Shown here: piece by piece, positions 52,220-61,659 of the stretch
Numbering within the stretch: position 1 is the first letter of the stretch
Layout: each line of letters opens with the position of its first letter
Source of the DNA: Rhodocyclaceae bacterium
Lineage (GTDB): Bacteria > Pseudomonadota > Gammaproteobacteria > Burkholderiales > Rhodocyclaceae
NCBI GenBank assembly: GCA_016702335.1
Contig: JADJEF010000020.1
Location: 558,001-622,000 of the forward strand
Reading direction: 5' to 3'
Length of the DNA stretch: 64,000 bases
Position numbers and translations under genes: made by a program
The notes under the pieces: generated by a model
The model's input: only the letters and a program-made list of their open reading frames with translations
Told to the model about the DNA's origin: nothing
Database searches by the model: none

Positions 52220-53619
52220 AGCATCACCCTGCGCAGATCAAGCAAGAGACTCGCGAGGTAGGTGGTGAAGCGCGCCGCCGAGGCCCCGTCGATGACCCGG
52301 TGGTCATACGAGAGCGAGAGCGGCAGCATCTGCCTGGGCACAAACTGTTTGCCGTCCCACACCGGTTTGGTCTGGGTCTTGGAGACGCCGAGGATCGCCA
52401 GCTCGGGCGCATTGATGATGGGCGTGAAGGCGGTGCCGCCGATCCCGCCGAGACTGGAAATCGAGAAGCAACCGCCCTGCATGTCGGCCGGACCGAGCTT
52501 GCCGTCGCGCGCCCTCCTGGCCAGATCGCCCATTTCCTGAGCAATCTGCAGCACGCCTTTCTGGTCGGCATTTTTGAGCACCGGCACCACCAGCCCGTTG
52601 GGCGTGTCGGCGGCAAAACCGATGTGGAAGTAGTTCTTCAGCACCAGGTTGTCGCCGTCGAGCGAGGCATTGAACTCGGGGAATTTTTTCAGCGCCGCGA
52701 TCGAGGCTTTGATCAGGAAGGCGAGCATGGTCAGCTTTGCGCCGCCCCCCTTTTCGTTTTCCTTGTTCATGCTCACGCGGAAGACTTCCAGGTCGGTGAT
52801 GTCGGCTTCGTCAAACTGCGTGACATGGGGAATCATTACCCAGTTGCGCGAAAGATTGGCACCGGAAATTTTCTTGATGCGCGAGAGCGGTTTGGCTTCG
52901 ACGGGGCCGAATTTCGCGAAGTCGACCTTGGGCCAGGGCAGAAGATCGAGTCCCGTTCCGGAAGTCGGCGCTGGCAGGACGGCGGTTGCGGCCCCAATCA
53001 TGATGCCCTTGACGTAGGCCGTTACGTCGGCCTGGGTGATGCGCGCCTTGGGACCGGTGCCAGTAAGTTTACGCACATCGACGCCCAACTCGCGGGCGAA
53101 GGCGCGCACTGAAGGGCTGGCATGTGCCGCCGTACCGCCCAGATCACCCTGAGCATAGTCCACCGCCGAGGGCATGGCGAAACGCGGCGGCGAGCCGACC
53201 AGTTCGGGCAGTGGGCTGGCGCTACCGGCCGGGGCTGCCGGAGTGGCTGCCGGAGTGCTTATGGGGACTGGCGCTGCCGGTGCCACCGAGGCTACGGTGG
53301 TCGCAGCCGTGACGGGAGCAGGCGCAGGCATCGGTGGTGCCGAAATCGCCGTATCACCAGCGCCGACTTGCGAAACGGCGCCGGTCTTGATTCGCGCCAC
53401 CAGCACCCCTTCAGAAATTTTGTCGCCGAGCTTGACGGTGATCTCGACAATCTCGCCATCCACCGGTGAGGGCACATCCATCGTCGCCTTGTCCGATTCA
53501 AGGGTGACCAGTGAGTCCTCGGCCTTCACCACATCGCCCACCTTGACCGGGATTTCGATCACCGGCACGTCGTTGAAGCCGCCGATGTCGGGAACCTTCA
53601 CCTCAATGATTTCGCTCAT
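52216..53619 (-). CDS. aceF: dihydrolipoyllysine-residue acetyltransferase (PDH E2)
   Basis: Core of the pyruvate dehydrogenase complex. The 467-aa protein has one lipoyl domain (1-80, Lys in LESDKATMDV), an Ala/Pro-rich linker, the peripheral-subunit-binding domain (ASPSVRAFARELGVDVRKL, about 165-200), a second linker, and the catalytic domain ending with SYDHRVIDGA (HxxxDG active site). Both linkers hold a repeat copy, read as QVGAGDTAI in the first and TAVLPAPTSG in the second. It lies between aceE and lpdA. Confidence 0.95.
   Translation of the reverse strand: MSEIIEVKVPDIGGFNDVPVIEIPVKVGDVVKAEDSLVTLESDKATMDVPSPVDGEIVEITVKLGDKISEGVLVARIKTGAVSQVGAGDTAISAPPMPAPAPVTAATTVASVAPAAPVPISTPAATPAAPAGSASPLPELVGSPPRFAMPSAVDYAQGDLGGTAAHASPSVRAFARELGVDVRKLTGTGPKARITQADVTAYVKGIMIGAATAVLPAPTSGTGLDLLPWPKVDFAKFGPVEAKPLSRIKKISGANLSRNWVMIPHVTQFDEADITDLEVFRVSMNKENEKGGGAKLTMLAFLIKASIAALKKFPEFNASLDGDNLVLKNYFHIGFAADTPNGLVVPVLKNADQKGVLQIAQEMGDLARRARDGKLGPADMQGGCFSISSLGGIGGTAFTPIINAPELAILGVSKTQTKPVWDGKQFVPRQMLPLSLSYDHRVIDGASAARFTTYLASLLLDLRRVML
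52956..52987 (+). repeat. dispersed repeat copy 13, in the second aceF linker
   Basis: Core AGTCGGCGCTGG, variable CAGGA, CGGCG, GTT; left flank TTCCGGA. From the core to GTTGCG it is identical to copy 10. It lies antisense to aceF, between the subunit-binding and catalytic domains. Confidence 0.86.
53344..53375 (-). repeat. dispersed repeat copy 14, in the first aceF linker
   Basis: The minus strand reads AGTCGGCGCTGG, variable TGATA, CGGCG, ATT; left flank TTTCGCA. It lies in the same direction as aceF, just after the lipoyl domain, and is read as QVGAGDTAIS. Confidence 0.87.
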
Positions 53620-53622
53620 GGC

Positions 53623-56331
53623 TCAGACCTTCGTCGGGTTCGGTTTTTCGGCATTCAGGCTGTACTTCGCCATGGCCTCGGCGACCTTGCCGCGCTCGAT
53701 CTGCCCTTCATCCGCCAAGGCCGTCAGGGCCGTGATCGTGATCCAGTAGCGATCCACCTCAAAGAAGTGGCGTAACTGCTCACGCGTATCCGAGCGACCA
53801 AAGCCATCGGTGCCCAGCACGGCGTAACGCCGACCAACGGGCAGGTACGGGCGAATCTGCTCAGCGAACAGGCGCACATGATCGGTCGAGGCAATCACGG
53901 GTCCGCGCGTGTCGGCCAGACAGGTCTCGACGTGCGAGCGTCGCGGCTTTTCACTCGGATGCAAGCGGCTCCAGCGTTCGGCATCCATGCCGTCGCGCGC
54001 CAGTCCATTGAAACTGGGGCACGACCACAAGTCCGACTCGACACCCCACTCCGCGCGCAACATCGTGGCCGCCGCGACACTCTCGCGAAAGATGCTACCG
54101 GAACCGAGCAGTTGCACGCGCGGGCCATTGCTGGCGGCACCCTTGGCAAACTGATACATGCCCTTGAGGATGGCAGTCTGGGTCGACGCAAGATCACCCG
54201 CCGGCATTTCCGGGTGCTCGTAGTTCTCGTTCATTACGGTGAGGTAATAGAACACGTCCTGCTGCTCGGCGAACATGCGACGCAAGCCGTCTTGCACGAT
54301 CACCGCGACTTCATACGCATAGGTCGGGTCATAGGAAATGCAGTTGGGCACCGTGCCGGCAAAAATGTGCGAGTGGCCATCCTCGTGCTGCAAGCCTTCG
54401 CCATTGAGCGTGGTGCGCCCGGCGGTGCCGCCGATCAGGAAGCCGCGCGCACGCTGGTCGCCTGCCGCCCAAACCAGATCCATGGTGCGCTGCATGCCGA
54501 ACATCGAATAGAACACATACACGGGAATCATCTGCACGCCGTGCGTCGAGTAGGCCGTGCCGGCGGCGATCCAGTCGGCCATCGCTCCGGCCTCGTTGAT
54601 GCCTTCCTGGAGGATTTGTCCGGTTTTGGATTCCTTGTAAAACATAAGCTGGTCCGCATCCTGCGGCACGTACTTCTGCCCGTCCTGATTCCAGATGCCG
54701 ATCTGGCGGAACAGGCCTTCCATGCCAAAGGTGCGTGACTCGTCCACCACGATGGGTACGACGTGCTTGCCAATCGCCTTGTCCTTGAGCATGGTGTTCA
54801 GGCAGCGCACGAAAGCCATGGTCGAAGAAAACTCGCGCCCCTCGCCGCCGGCTTTCAGCTGCGCATCAAAGGCCGACAGCTCGGGCACCTTGAGTGCGTC
54901 CGCCTTGCGCCGGCGGGCGGGCAAGTAACCGCCGAGCACTTTTCGTCGCTCGCGCATGTAATTGAGTTCCGGGCTGCCTTCCGGAAAGCTGAGATAAGGC
55001 AGGCTCTCGATGTCTTCGTCCTTAATCGGCAGCCCGAACCGATCGCGAAAACCCTTCAGTGACGGGATGCCCATCTTCTTCTGCTGGTGGGTAATGTTCT
55101 GCGCCTCACCCGATTCGCCCATGCCATAGCCCTTGATGGTCTTGGCCAGAATCACGGTGGGCTGGCCGGTGTGCTTCACAGCGGCGTCGTACGCTGCATA
55201 GACCTTGTGTGGGTCGTGACCGCCGCGGTTTAGGCGCCAAATATCATCGTCGGTCCAGTGCGCGACCATTTTGGCCAGCTCCGGATATTTACCGAAGAAA
55301 TGCTTGCGAATGTAGGCACCGTCCTTGGCCTTCATGGTCTGATAATCGCCGTCGATGCATTCCATCATCCGTTGGCGCAACAGGCCGGTCTTGTCTTGCG
55401 CCAGGAGCGGGTCCCAGTAACTGCCCCACACCACTTTGATCACATTCCAGCCAGAACCTCGGAAATCGGATTCCAGTTCCTGAATGATCTTGCCGTTGCC
55501 GCGCACCGGTCCATCAAGGCGTTGCAAATTGCAGTTGACCACGAAGATGAGATTATCCAGCCGCTCGCGCCCGGCCATGCCAATGGCACCCATCGACTCC
55601 GGTTCGTCCATCTCGCCATCGCCCATGAAGGCCCAGACCTTGCGTTGGGCACCGCCCTCACCCGGAGCCGCAATCATGCTGCGGTCCTGCATGTATTTCA
55701 TGAAGCGGGCCTGATAAATCGCCTGCAAGGGCCCCAAGCCCATCGACACCGTGGGGAACTGCCAGAACTCGGGCATCAGCCACGGGTGCGGGTAGCTCGA
55801 CAAACCTTTGCCATCCACCTCGCGCCGGAAGTTGTCCATCTGGTCTTGTGTCAATCGCCCGAGCATGAAGGCGCGCGCATAGACCCCTACCGCTGAATGC
55901 CCCTGCGAGAACACCAGATCACCGCCATGGGTATCGGTGGGCGCATGCCAGAAGTGGTTGAAGCCCACGTCATAGAGCGTCGCTGCCGAAGCAAAGCTGG
56001 CAATGTGCCCGCCCAGCCCCGAGTCATTGCGATTGGCGCGCAGCACCATGGCCAGCGCATTCCAGCGCGTATAGGCACGTATGGTGTGCTCCATCTGGTA
56101 ATCGCCAGGTGCCGTCGGCTGCTGATCCGAGGGGATGGTATTGATGTAATCAGTGGTGGCGCTGTAGGGAATATTGATGCCGGCACGATGACCGAGCGCG
56201 ATCAACTGTTCCAGCAGGTAGTGCGCACGACCTTCGCCGGCGTTGACGATGACGGCATCGAGGGCTTCCAGCCACTCGCGTGTTTCTTGAGGGTCGACGT
56301 CGGCTGGCGAAGCGGCAGTTGATTCACTCAT
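53623..56331 (-). CDS. aceE: pyruvate dehydrogenase E1 component, homodimeric type
   Basis: Thiamine-diphosphate enzyme that decarboxylates pyruvate and acetylates the lipoyl groups of AceF. The 902-aa protein has the E1 signature order: NIPYSATTDYINTIP, DLVFSQGHSAVGVYARAF, the ThDP/Mg motif GDGEMDEPES with NLIFVVNCNLQRLDGPVRGNG following (in pieces), and the C-terminal region LGTDGFGRSDTREQLRHFF. GGAGA stands before the ATG. It is the first gene of the operon; the TonB receptor gene diverges from it 48 bases away. Confidence 0.96.
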   Translation of the reverse strand: MSESTAASPADVDPQETREWLEALDAVIVNAGEGRAHYLLEQLIALGHRAGINIPYSATTDYINTIPSDQQPTAPGDYQMEHTIRAYTRWNALAMVLRANRNDSGLGGHIASFASAATLYDVGFNHFWHAPTDTHGGDLVFSQGHSAVGVYARAFMLGRLTQDQMDNFRREVDGKGLSSYPHPWLMPEFWQFPTVSMGLGPLQAIYQARFMKYMQDRSMIAAPGEGGAQRKVWAFMGDGEMDEPESMGAIGMAGRERLDNLIFVVNCNLQRLDGPVRGNGKIIQELESDFRGSGWNVIKVVWGSYWDPLLAQDKTGLLRQRMMECIDGDYQTMKAKDGAYIRKHFFGKYPELAKMVAHWTDDDIWRLNRGGHDPHKVYAAYDAAVKHTGQPTVILAKTIKGYGMGESGEAQNITHQQKKMGIPSLKGFRDRFGLPIKDEDIESLPYLSFPEGSPELNYMRERRKVLGGYLPARRRKADALKVPELSAFDAQLKAGGEGREFSSTMAFVRCLNTMLKDKAIGKHVVPIVVDESRTFGMEGLFRQIGIWNQDGQKYVPQDADQLMFYKESKTGQILQEGINEAGAMADWIAAGTAYSTHGVQMIPVYVFYSMFGMQRTMDLVWAAGDQRARGFLIGGTAGRTTLNGEGLQHEDGHSHIFAGTVPNCISYDPTYAYEVAVIVQDGLRRMFAEQQDVFYYLTVMNENYEHPEMPAGDLASTQTAILKGMYQFAKGAASNGPRVQLLGSGSIFRESVAAATMLRAEWGVESDLWSCPSFNGLARDGMDAERWSRLHPSEKPRRSHVETCLADTRGPVIASTDHVRLFAEQIRPYLPVGRRYAVLGTDGFGRSDTREQLRHFFEVDRYWITITALTALADEGQIERGKVAEAMAKYSLNAEKPNPTKV

Positions 56332-56379
56332 TGTGCTGTCTCCATGATCAATTGTTTTTGTGCAGCGTAGGATACGACG

Positions 56380-58569
56380 ATGACACCGCGCTTACCAGCC
56401 CTTCCGTTAGCATGCGACGGTCCTGTCACAGACATCAGATTCATGGCCGACTTTCTTAATCACGCACCTCGCTTCTTGCGCCCGGTTTCATGCGCCAGGC
56501 ACGGATGCAGTGCGCTTTGGTTACTGCTTCTTACGGCGACTACGACCGCGTTTTCTCAAGCCCCGACGGACGCGCCCGAGGTCCCGCGCATCGTCGTTTC
56601 GGCCACACGCAGCGCCCAATCGGATTTCCAGTTGCCGGTATCGATCGACCTCATCACGCGGGAGGACATTCAGGGCACGCACGCGCAAGTGCAACTGTCG
56701 GAAGTGCTGGGCAGCGTGCCCGGCGTGCGCGCGCAGAGCCGGCAGAACCATGCGCAGGATCTGCAGATTTCCTCACGCGGCTTCGGTGCCCGCGCCAGCT
56801 TCGGCGTGCGTGGCATTCGTCTTTACAGCGATGGCATTCCGGCCACCATGCCCGATGGGCAGGGGCAAGTGTCGCACTTCGATCTGGGCTCGGCCGAGCG
56901 TATCGAAGTCATGCGCGGACCCTTCTCGGTGCTCTATGGCAATGCGGCCGGCGGCGTAATTGCGCTGACCAGCGAAGAAGGCTCGGCCGGTACGCAATTG
57001 AGCACCAATGTACAGTCCGGAAGTTTTGGCAGCCGACGCCTGGCCTTCAAAGCAAGCGGCGACAGGGGAAATCTCAACTATCTGCTCAGCGCCAGCCGCT
57101 TCGATAGTGACGGCTACCGCACGCACAGCCGCGCCCGGCGCGATACGCTGAATGCCAGACTGCGCCTTGTCACCGGTGCTGACAGCACCCTGACGCTGGT
57201 GGGCAATAGTCTGGACATGCCCGACAGCCAAGACCCGCAGGGGCTCACCGAGGCGCAGTGGCGTGCCAACCCGAAGCAGGCGGCGCCCAGCGCACTCACC
57301 TACAACACCCGCAAAAGCAACACGCAGCAACAGCTCGGGCTGAACTGGCAGTACGCCCTCTCGACACAACACCAGTTGCAAGTCACCACGTGGGGCGGGC
57401 AGCGCACGGTGCGCCAGTACCAGTCGATTCCCGTCGGCCCGCAAAACAACGCCGGCCACCCCGGTGGCATTATCGATCTCGACCGCGACTACAGCGGCAT
57501 CGATGGTCGCTGGACCTGGAAGCTGGCAACGCTGGAAACCACGCTGGGGGTTTCGTTCGAGCAGCAGAGCGAACGCCGGCGCGGCTACGAAAACTTTATT
57601 GGCACCACGCTGGGCGTGCGTGGCGCGCTCCGGCGCGACGAGATCAACCGCATTCAAAGCCGCGATACCTACCTGCAAACAGTGTGGACACCCACCGCCA
57701 ATTGGCAAATGCTCGCCGGCGTGCGCCGCAGTGAGGTGCGCGTCAACTCCAGGGACCACTACATCGTCGGCACCAATCGTGACGACAGCGGCCGCACGCA
57801 GTACACGGCGACGACGCCGGCCTGGGGTGTGAGCTACGCACTAATGCCGCACCTGCGCGCCTATCTCGCCTGGGGGCAGGGCTTTGAATCGCCGACCAGC
57901 AACGAGCTGGCCTACCGCCCCGATGGCAATGCCGGTATGAATCTGGCACTGGGTTCCGCACAGAGCCGCCACCGGGAAGCGGGTCTGAAAGCCCAGTGGG
58001 GCCGGCACGGGCACCTGACTCTGGCGCGCTTTGCGGTCGACACCGCAGACGAGATTGGCGCCTTTGGCAACGTCGGCGGCCGCGCCACTTTTCAGAACGT
58101 GGGCAAGACCGAACGTCGGGGCTGGGAAGTGTCGTACAGCGACCGCTATGCGGGTGGCCTCTTTGCGCAATGGGCGTGGACCCTGCTCGATGCCCGCTAT
58201 CGCGACACGACCGGTACCGCCACGGCCGGCAATGTGCTGCCCGGCACTGCTCACAGCGCTCTGGTGGGCGAGCTGGCCTGGGTACCGGCTGAGCGCTGGC
58301 GGCTGACGCTCGAAGGCCGGCGCGAAGCCAAGCTCTGGGCGAACGATGCAAACACCGCCGCCGCCCCCGCCTACGCCATTGCCAACCTCAGCCTACGCTA
58401 CACGCACAAAATCGGTGAGCTCACCCTGCAGCCCTTTGTGCGCATCGACAACCTGACCGACACGCGTTATGTCGGCTCGGTCATCGTCAACGAATCAAAC
58501 GCCCGCTATTTCGAACCGGCCCCGGGGCGCAATCACCTGATCTGCGCAAACCTGCGCTGGGAACTCTGA
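56380..58569 (+). CDS. TonB-dependent outer-membrane receptor
   Basis: A 729-aa outer-membrane transporter, probably for a siderophore or other metal complex. The signal is long; a hydrophobic core (ALWLLLLTATTTAFS) lies at about residues 47-61 with cleavage near 63, so ATG 56443 is a possible shorter start, but only ATG 56380 has a ribosome site (AGGA 7 bases before). A TonB box-like EVPRIVVSATR precedes the plug domain (LPVSIDLITREDIQG, VPGVRAQSR, GFGARASFGVRG), then the barrel with RIDNLTDTRYVGSV near the end. The last residue is Leu rather than Phe. The substrate cannot be told. Confidence 0.9.
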   Translation: MTPRLPALPLACDGPVTDIRFMADFLNHAPRFLRPVSCARHGCSALWLLLLTATTTAFSQAPTDAPEVPRIVVSATRSAQSDFQLPVSIDLITREDIQGTHAQVQLSEVLGSVPGVRAQSRQNHAQDLQISSRGFGARASFGVRGIRLYSDGIPATMPDGQGQVSHFDLGSAERIEVMRGPFSVLYGNAAGGVIALTSEEGSAGTQLSTNVQSGSFGSRRLAFKASGDRGNLNYLLSASRFDSDGYRTHSRARRDTLNARLRLVTGADSTLTLVGNSLDMPDSQDPQGLTEAQWRANPKQAAPSALTYNTRKSNTQQQLGLNWQYALSTQHQLQVTTWGGQRTVRQYQSIPVGPQNNAGHPGGIIDLDRDYSGIDGRWTWKLATLETTLGVSFEQQSERRRGYENFIGTTLGVRGALRRDEINRIQSRDTYLQTVWTPTANWQMLAGVRRSEVRVNSRDHYIVGTNRDDSGRTQYTATTPAWGVSYALMPHLRAYLAWGQGFESPTSNELAYRPDGNAGMNLALGSAQSRHREAGLKAQWGRHGHLTLARFAVDTADEIGAFGNVGGRATFQNVGKTERRGWEVSYSDRYAGGLFAQWAWTLLDARYRDTTGTATAGNVLPGTAHSALVGELAWVPAERWRLTLEGRREAKLWANDANTAAAPAYAIANLSLRYTHKIGELTLQPFVRIDNLTDTRYVGSVIVNESNARYFEPAPGRNHLICANLRWEL

Positions 58570-58583
58570 GGTTCGCACCAACG

Positions 58584-59045
58584 TCAGTGGTGATGCCCAT
58601 GGGCGCCATGCACATGGCCATGAGCGATCTCTTCCTCGCTCGCCGCGCGTACCTCAAGCACCGTCACATTCATGCGCAAGTCGTTGCCTGCGAGCGGGTG
58701 ATTGCCGTCGAGCAGTACCTGTGGCCCCTTGATCTTAATGACGTTGTAGCTCACACCGCCACGCTCAAGATGCCCACCCACCTTGACGCCAGGCGGAAAA
58801 TCGCTCTTGGCAATGCTGATAGTCAGCGCAGGGTCGCGCTCTCCGAAGGCTTCTGCGGCGCTCAGGTCAACCGTAGCGGAAAACCCGGGCTCCTGACCTT
58901 CGAGCACGGCTTCGAGCTTGGCGAAGATGTTGTCGTAGCCGCCATGTAAATAGGCGATGTTGTCGCTATTGGCGGGGCCGGGCTTGCCGCCGATCTGGAG
59001 CATGCGGATGCGCAGTGTGACTGCCGTATTTTTTTCGATTTTCAT
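58584..59045 (-). CDS. FKBP-type peptidyl-prolyl isomerase, SlyD-like
   Basis: A 153-aa cytosolic chaperone-isomerase. The FKBP part begins MKIEKNTAVTLRIRM, and the inserted flap carries FGERDPALTISIAKSDFPPG. The C-terminus ends with HGHVHGAHGHHH, a His-rich tail that could bind nickel or other metals as in SlyD. It converges with the TonB receptor, 14 bases apart. Confidence 0.9.
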   Translation of the reverse strand: MKIEKNTAVTLRIRMLQIGGKPGPANSDNIAYLHGGYDNIFAKLEAVLEGQEPGFSATVDLSAAEAFGERDPALTISIAKSDFPPGVKVGGHLERGGVSYNVIKIKGPQVLLDGNHPLAGNDLRMNVTVLEVRAASEEEIAHGHVHGAHGHHH

Positions 59046-59174
59046 GAGAGGTCAATAGTCGTGGAATCAGTCGGTATTGTTTATCGCTCTTTCGCAAGGC
59101 AACGATGCCTTTGTAAAGCTCGCTCGCGGGTTTCGTAAGTAGAAGCTGAACAGAACAATTCAACGCACAGGAAT

Positions 59175-59870
59175 CTACTCCTTTGCCAAACCGAGAAACT
59201 CGGTGATGCCCAGTCCGGTCAGTTCGCGTGTCGAACGCGACAGGTAATACATCACCAGACCCATCATGGCCATTGAAGGCAGTGCGATGAAGGGGTAGCT
59301 CACCAAGGTCAGCCGACCGAGTTCCTCATTGAATGCAGCGGTACCGGCGGGGCTGACAACAATCGTTGTCGCCAGAACATAGTTCATCACCGATGAAAAG
59401 AAAAACGTACCGCTCAGCATCCAGGTGGCGCGCAACAGCCGCGTCTCAAAAACTTTTGTTGCGCCATGGTCCTCGAGTTTTGACTGTAAAAGTGCCGCAT
59501 CTATGATCGCCGGATTGAGCAACAGCGTCTGTACCAGCGGGTAACGCGTGTAGGTCGAACCCAGTACCGCCAGACCGATCAAGCCAGGAATTGCAGCCTC
59601 TTTGACGGCGAGCCATTGCGTATCCAGCGCCAGCAATCCGATGCCACCGGTAAGCAAGGTGCTGACAACGCCGAGCGCCGCGAACACATTGAGCTTGCGC
59701 CTGGTCCAAAACTCAAAGAGCCCCCACGACAGCGGGAAACTCAGGGCCAGAACCAGAGCCGCCGCCGAACCGAGGTTCTCGGGCGCAGAGAGCTTCATCA
59801 GGATCAGCGACGGTACGATCAACGTTATGAGCAGCTCAATCAACGGATTTGCCTTGGCGCGTTCAGTCAT
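59175..59870 (-). CDS. VC0807-family membrane protein
   Basis: A 231-aa inner-membrane protein with about six transmembrane helices, starting MTERAKANPLIELLITLIVPSLILMKLS. The pattern with FPLSWGLFEFWTRRKLN and a late SSVMNYVLATTIV matches the VC0807 family; its role is unknown. An in-frame ATG at 59891 is possible but adds residues without family match. The 234 bases between it and terC hold only weak promoter-like boxes (TTGAAC at 59910, TAATAC at 59931). Confidence 0.7.
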   Translation of the reverse strand: MTERAKANPLIELLITLIVPSLILMKLSAPENLGSAAALVLALSFPLSWGLFEFWTRRKLNVFAALGVVSTLLTGGIGLLALDTQWLAVKEAAIPGLIGLAVLGSTYTRYPLVQTLLLNPAIIDAALLQSKLEDHGATKVFETRLLRATWMLSGTFFFSSVMNYVLATTIVVSPAGTAAFNEELGRLTLVSYPFIALPSMAMMGLVMYYLSRSTRELTGLGITEFLGLAKE

Positions 59871-60104
59871 GGTTGTGTGCGAATGTCTCATTGTTATGAA
59901 TTCTCAACATTGAACCACCCTATGTTCGGGTAATACATCGTAAAAGTCGATTTTTTGTATCGCTACACTCGATTTGCCAGATGTATGAATTGCGCTTACG
60001 ATCCTCACCAATACGTGTTTGGCGTCAAATCGCGACGGCCCAGACCGACCGAAGCCACCTGGAATATGAGCCCAAGCAGTGAACCCCCGACAGCACCATA
60101 AATA

Positions 60105-61088
60105 ATGACTCCCTCCATCGATACATTTGCCACCGGCCCGATGTGGGCCGGGTTCATCGTTTTTGTGCTGACCATGCTGGCCCTCGACCTGTTTGTCTTT
60201 GGCGGAGGCAAGGCGCACCGGGTGCATGTGAAGGAAGCGGCCACCTGGGTAGGTGTCTGGGTCAGCCTCGCACTGGCCTTTGCTGGCCTGCTCTGGTGGT
60301 ATCTCAACGGCACTCAGGGTGCCGAGGTGGCGCGAACAAAAACGCTGGAGTTCCTCGCTGGCTACCTGATCGAGCAGTCCTTGTCGGTGGACAACATGTT
60401 TGTCTTCGTCATGATCTTTACCTACTTCGCCGTGCCGCCGGAATTGCAGCGGCGCGTATTGCTCTATGGCGTGATCGGTGCGATTGTCATGCGCGCCGGC
60501 ATGATTCTGGCGGGCGTCTGGCTGGTAGCACAGTTCGCCTGGGTTTTGTATGTCTTCGGCGCTTTCCTCGTGATCACCGGCATCAAGATGCTGATCTTCG
60601 CCGAGTCTGAACCCGATCTGGATAAAAATCCGCTACTACGCTGGCTGCGTGGGCACCTGCGCATCACGCCCGAGTTTCATGGCGAACGCTTCTTCGTCAA
60701 ACAAAACGGCCTTCTCTGGGCGACGCCGATGTTTCTGGTGCTGATGCTGATCGAGGTGAGCGATCTGGTGTTTGCGGTGGATAGCATCCCGGCCATCTTT
60801 GCGGTAACGACAGACCCCTTCATTGTGTTTACTTCAAACATTTTTGCCATCATGGGTCTGCGTGCGCTGTACTTTCTGCTCGCCGATATGGCTGATCGCT
60901 TCCACCTGCTCAAGTACGGCCTGGCCATCGTGCTGGTCTTTATCGGAGGCAAGATGTTGGCCATGCCCTGGTTCCATATGCCGATCCAATGGTCACTTTC
61001 CATCGTCGGCAGCATCATCCTGCTTTCAGTGATGGTGAGTATGTGGATGACTCGCCACGTGAAGGCCGTAGAAAAGGAAGCGTCATGA
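60105..61088 (+). CDS. TerC/Alx-family membrane protein
   Basis: A 327-aa protein with about nine transmembrane helices. TerC hallmarks: YLIEQSLSVDNMFVFVMIF and EVSDLVFAVDSIPAIFAVTTDP, which carry the acidic residues thought to handle Mn or other cations, plus FTSNIFAIMGLRALYFLL. The Alx branch exports Mn in E. coli. No ribosome site of note precedes the ATG and no yybP-ykoY riboswitch is seen. It overlaps the USP gene by four bases (ATGA). Confidence 0.92.
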   Translation: MTPSIDTFATGPMWAGFIVFVLTMLALDLFVFGGGKAHRVHVKEAATWVGVWVSLALAFAGLLWWYLNGTQGAEVARTKTLEFLAGYLIEQSLSVDNMFVFVMIFTYFAVPPELQRRVLLYGVIGAIVMRAGMILAGVWLVAQFAWVLYVFGAFLVITGIKMLIFAESEPDLDKNPLLRWLRGHLRITPEFHGERFFVKQNGLLWATPMFLVLMLIEVSDLVFAVDSIPAIFAVTTDPFIVFTSNIFAIMGLRALYFLLADMADRFHLLKYGLAIVLVFIGGKMLAMPWFHMPIQWSLSIVGSIILLSVMVSMWMTRHVKAVEKEAS

Positions 61089-61597
61089 AGCAGGCTCCCC
61101 AAAGCGCCGTCCATCTCCCCTCCGCCACAGTGCGAGACGCCGAGGGCCGGCTAGTGAGTTTGGCAATCGAATACGGGTTGAGCGCAAACGCCACGGGCGA
61201 TAACACCTGGCTGGTGGCGATCGACGGGTCTGACTACGGCCAAAACGCGGTCACCGAAGCCCTTCGCCTGGCGCGCACCATGAAGGACTGCACCTTGCAT
61301 TTGGTCAATGTCCAGCACTGGATGAGTAAAGAAGCCGCTGAATCAGTTCTTTTGGCGCAGGGGCTGGCTGCCACGAAAAAGGCCCTGGCCCTGCTCGGCC
61401 AGGCGGGCGTGCCCTCGTGCCTGCACGTCGTCATGGGCGATGCGGCGGAGAGCATCGCCGCACTGGCCGAACAACTGGGTTGCCATGGTATTGTGATTGG
61501 CAGCCGGGGGTTGGGTGCTGCCGAAAATCTGCTGCTTGGTTCTGTCGCCCAACAGGTAATTCATTCCAGTCGCATTGCTGTACTTGTTGTTCGCTGA
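61085..61597 (+). CDS. universal stress protein (UspA family)
   Basis: A 170-aa protein. After about 40 extra residues the USP domain runs from WLVAIDGSDYGQNAVTEAL to the ATP-binding ending GSRGLGAAENLLLGSVAQQV, so it is likely an ATP-binding member. It is translationally coupled to the TerC gene, which suggests a joint role in metal or alkaline stress. Confidence 0.9.
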   Translation: MKQAPQSAVHLPSATVRDAEGRLVSLAIEYGLSANATGDNTWLVAIDGSDYGQNAVTEALRLARTMKDCTLHLVNVQHWMSKEAAESVLLAQGLAATKKALALLGQAGVPSCLHVVMGDAAESIAALAEQLGCHGIVIGSRGLGAAENLLLGSVAQQVIHSSRIAVLVVR

Positions 61598-61659
61598 CCT
61601 TCCCCCATCTGATGTCTGTCCCATTTTTAAACCCTGGTTTCTATTAAAGGAGAGTACGC

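Noticed and set aside
56290..56325. Repeat-like stretch at the AceE N-terminus (GACGTCGGC then TGGCGAAGCGGCAGTT)
   Set aside because: It lacks two bases of the invariant core and has several other mismatches; it could be a decayed copy but cannot be supported.
59892..60104. Manganese (yybP-ykoY) riboswitch before the TerC gene
   Set aside because: The conserved loop sequences of that riboswitch are not seen on the plus strand in this gap.
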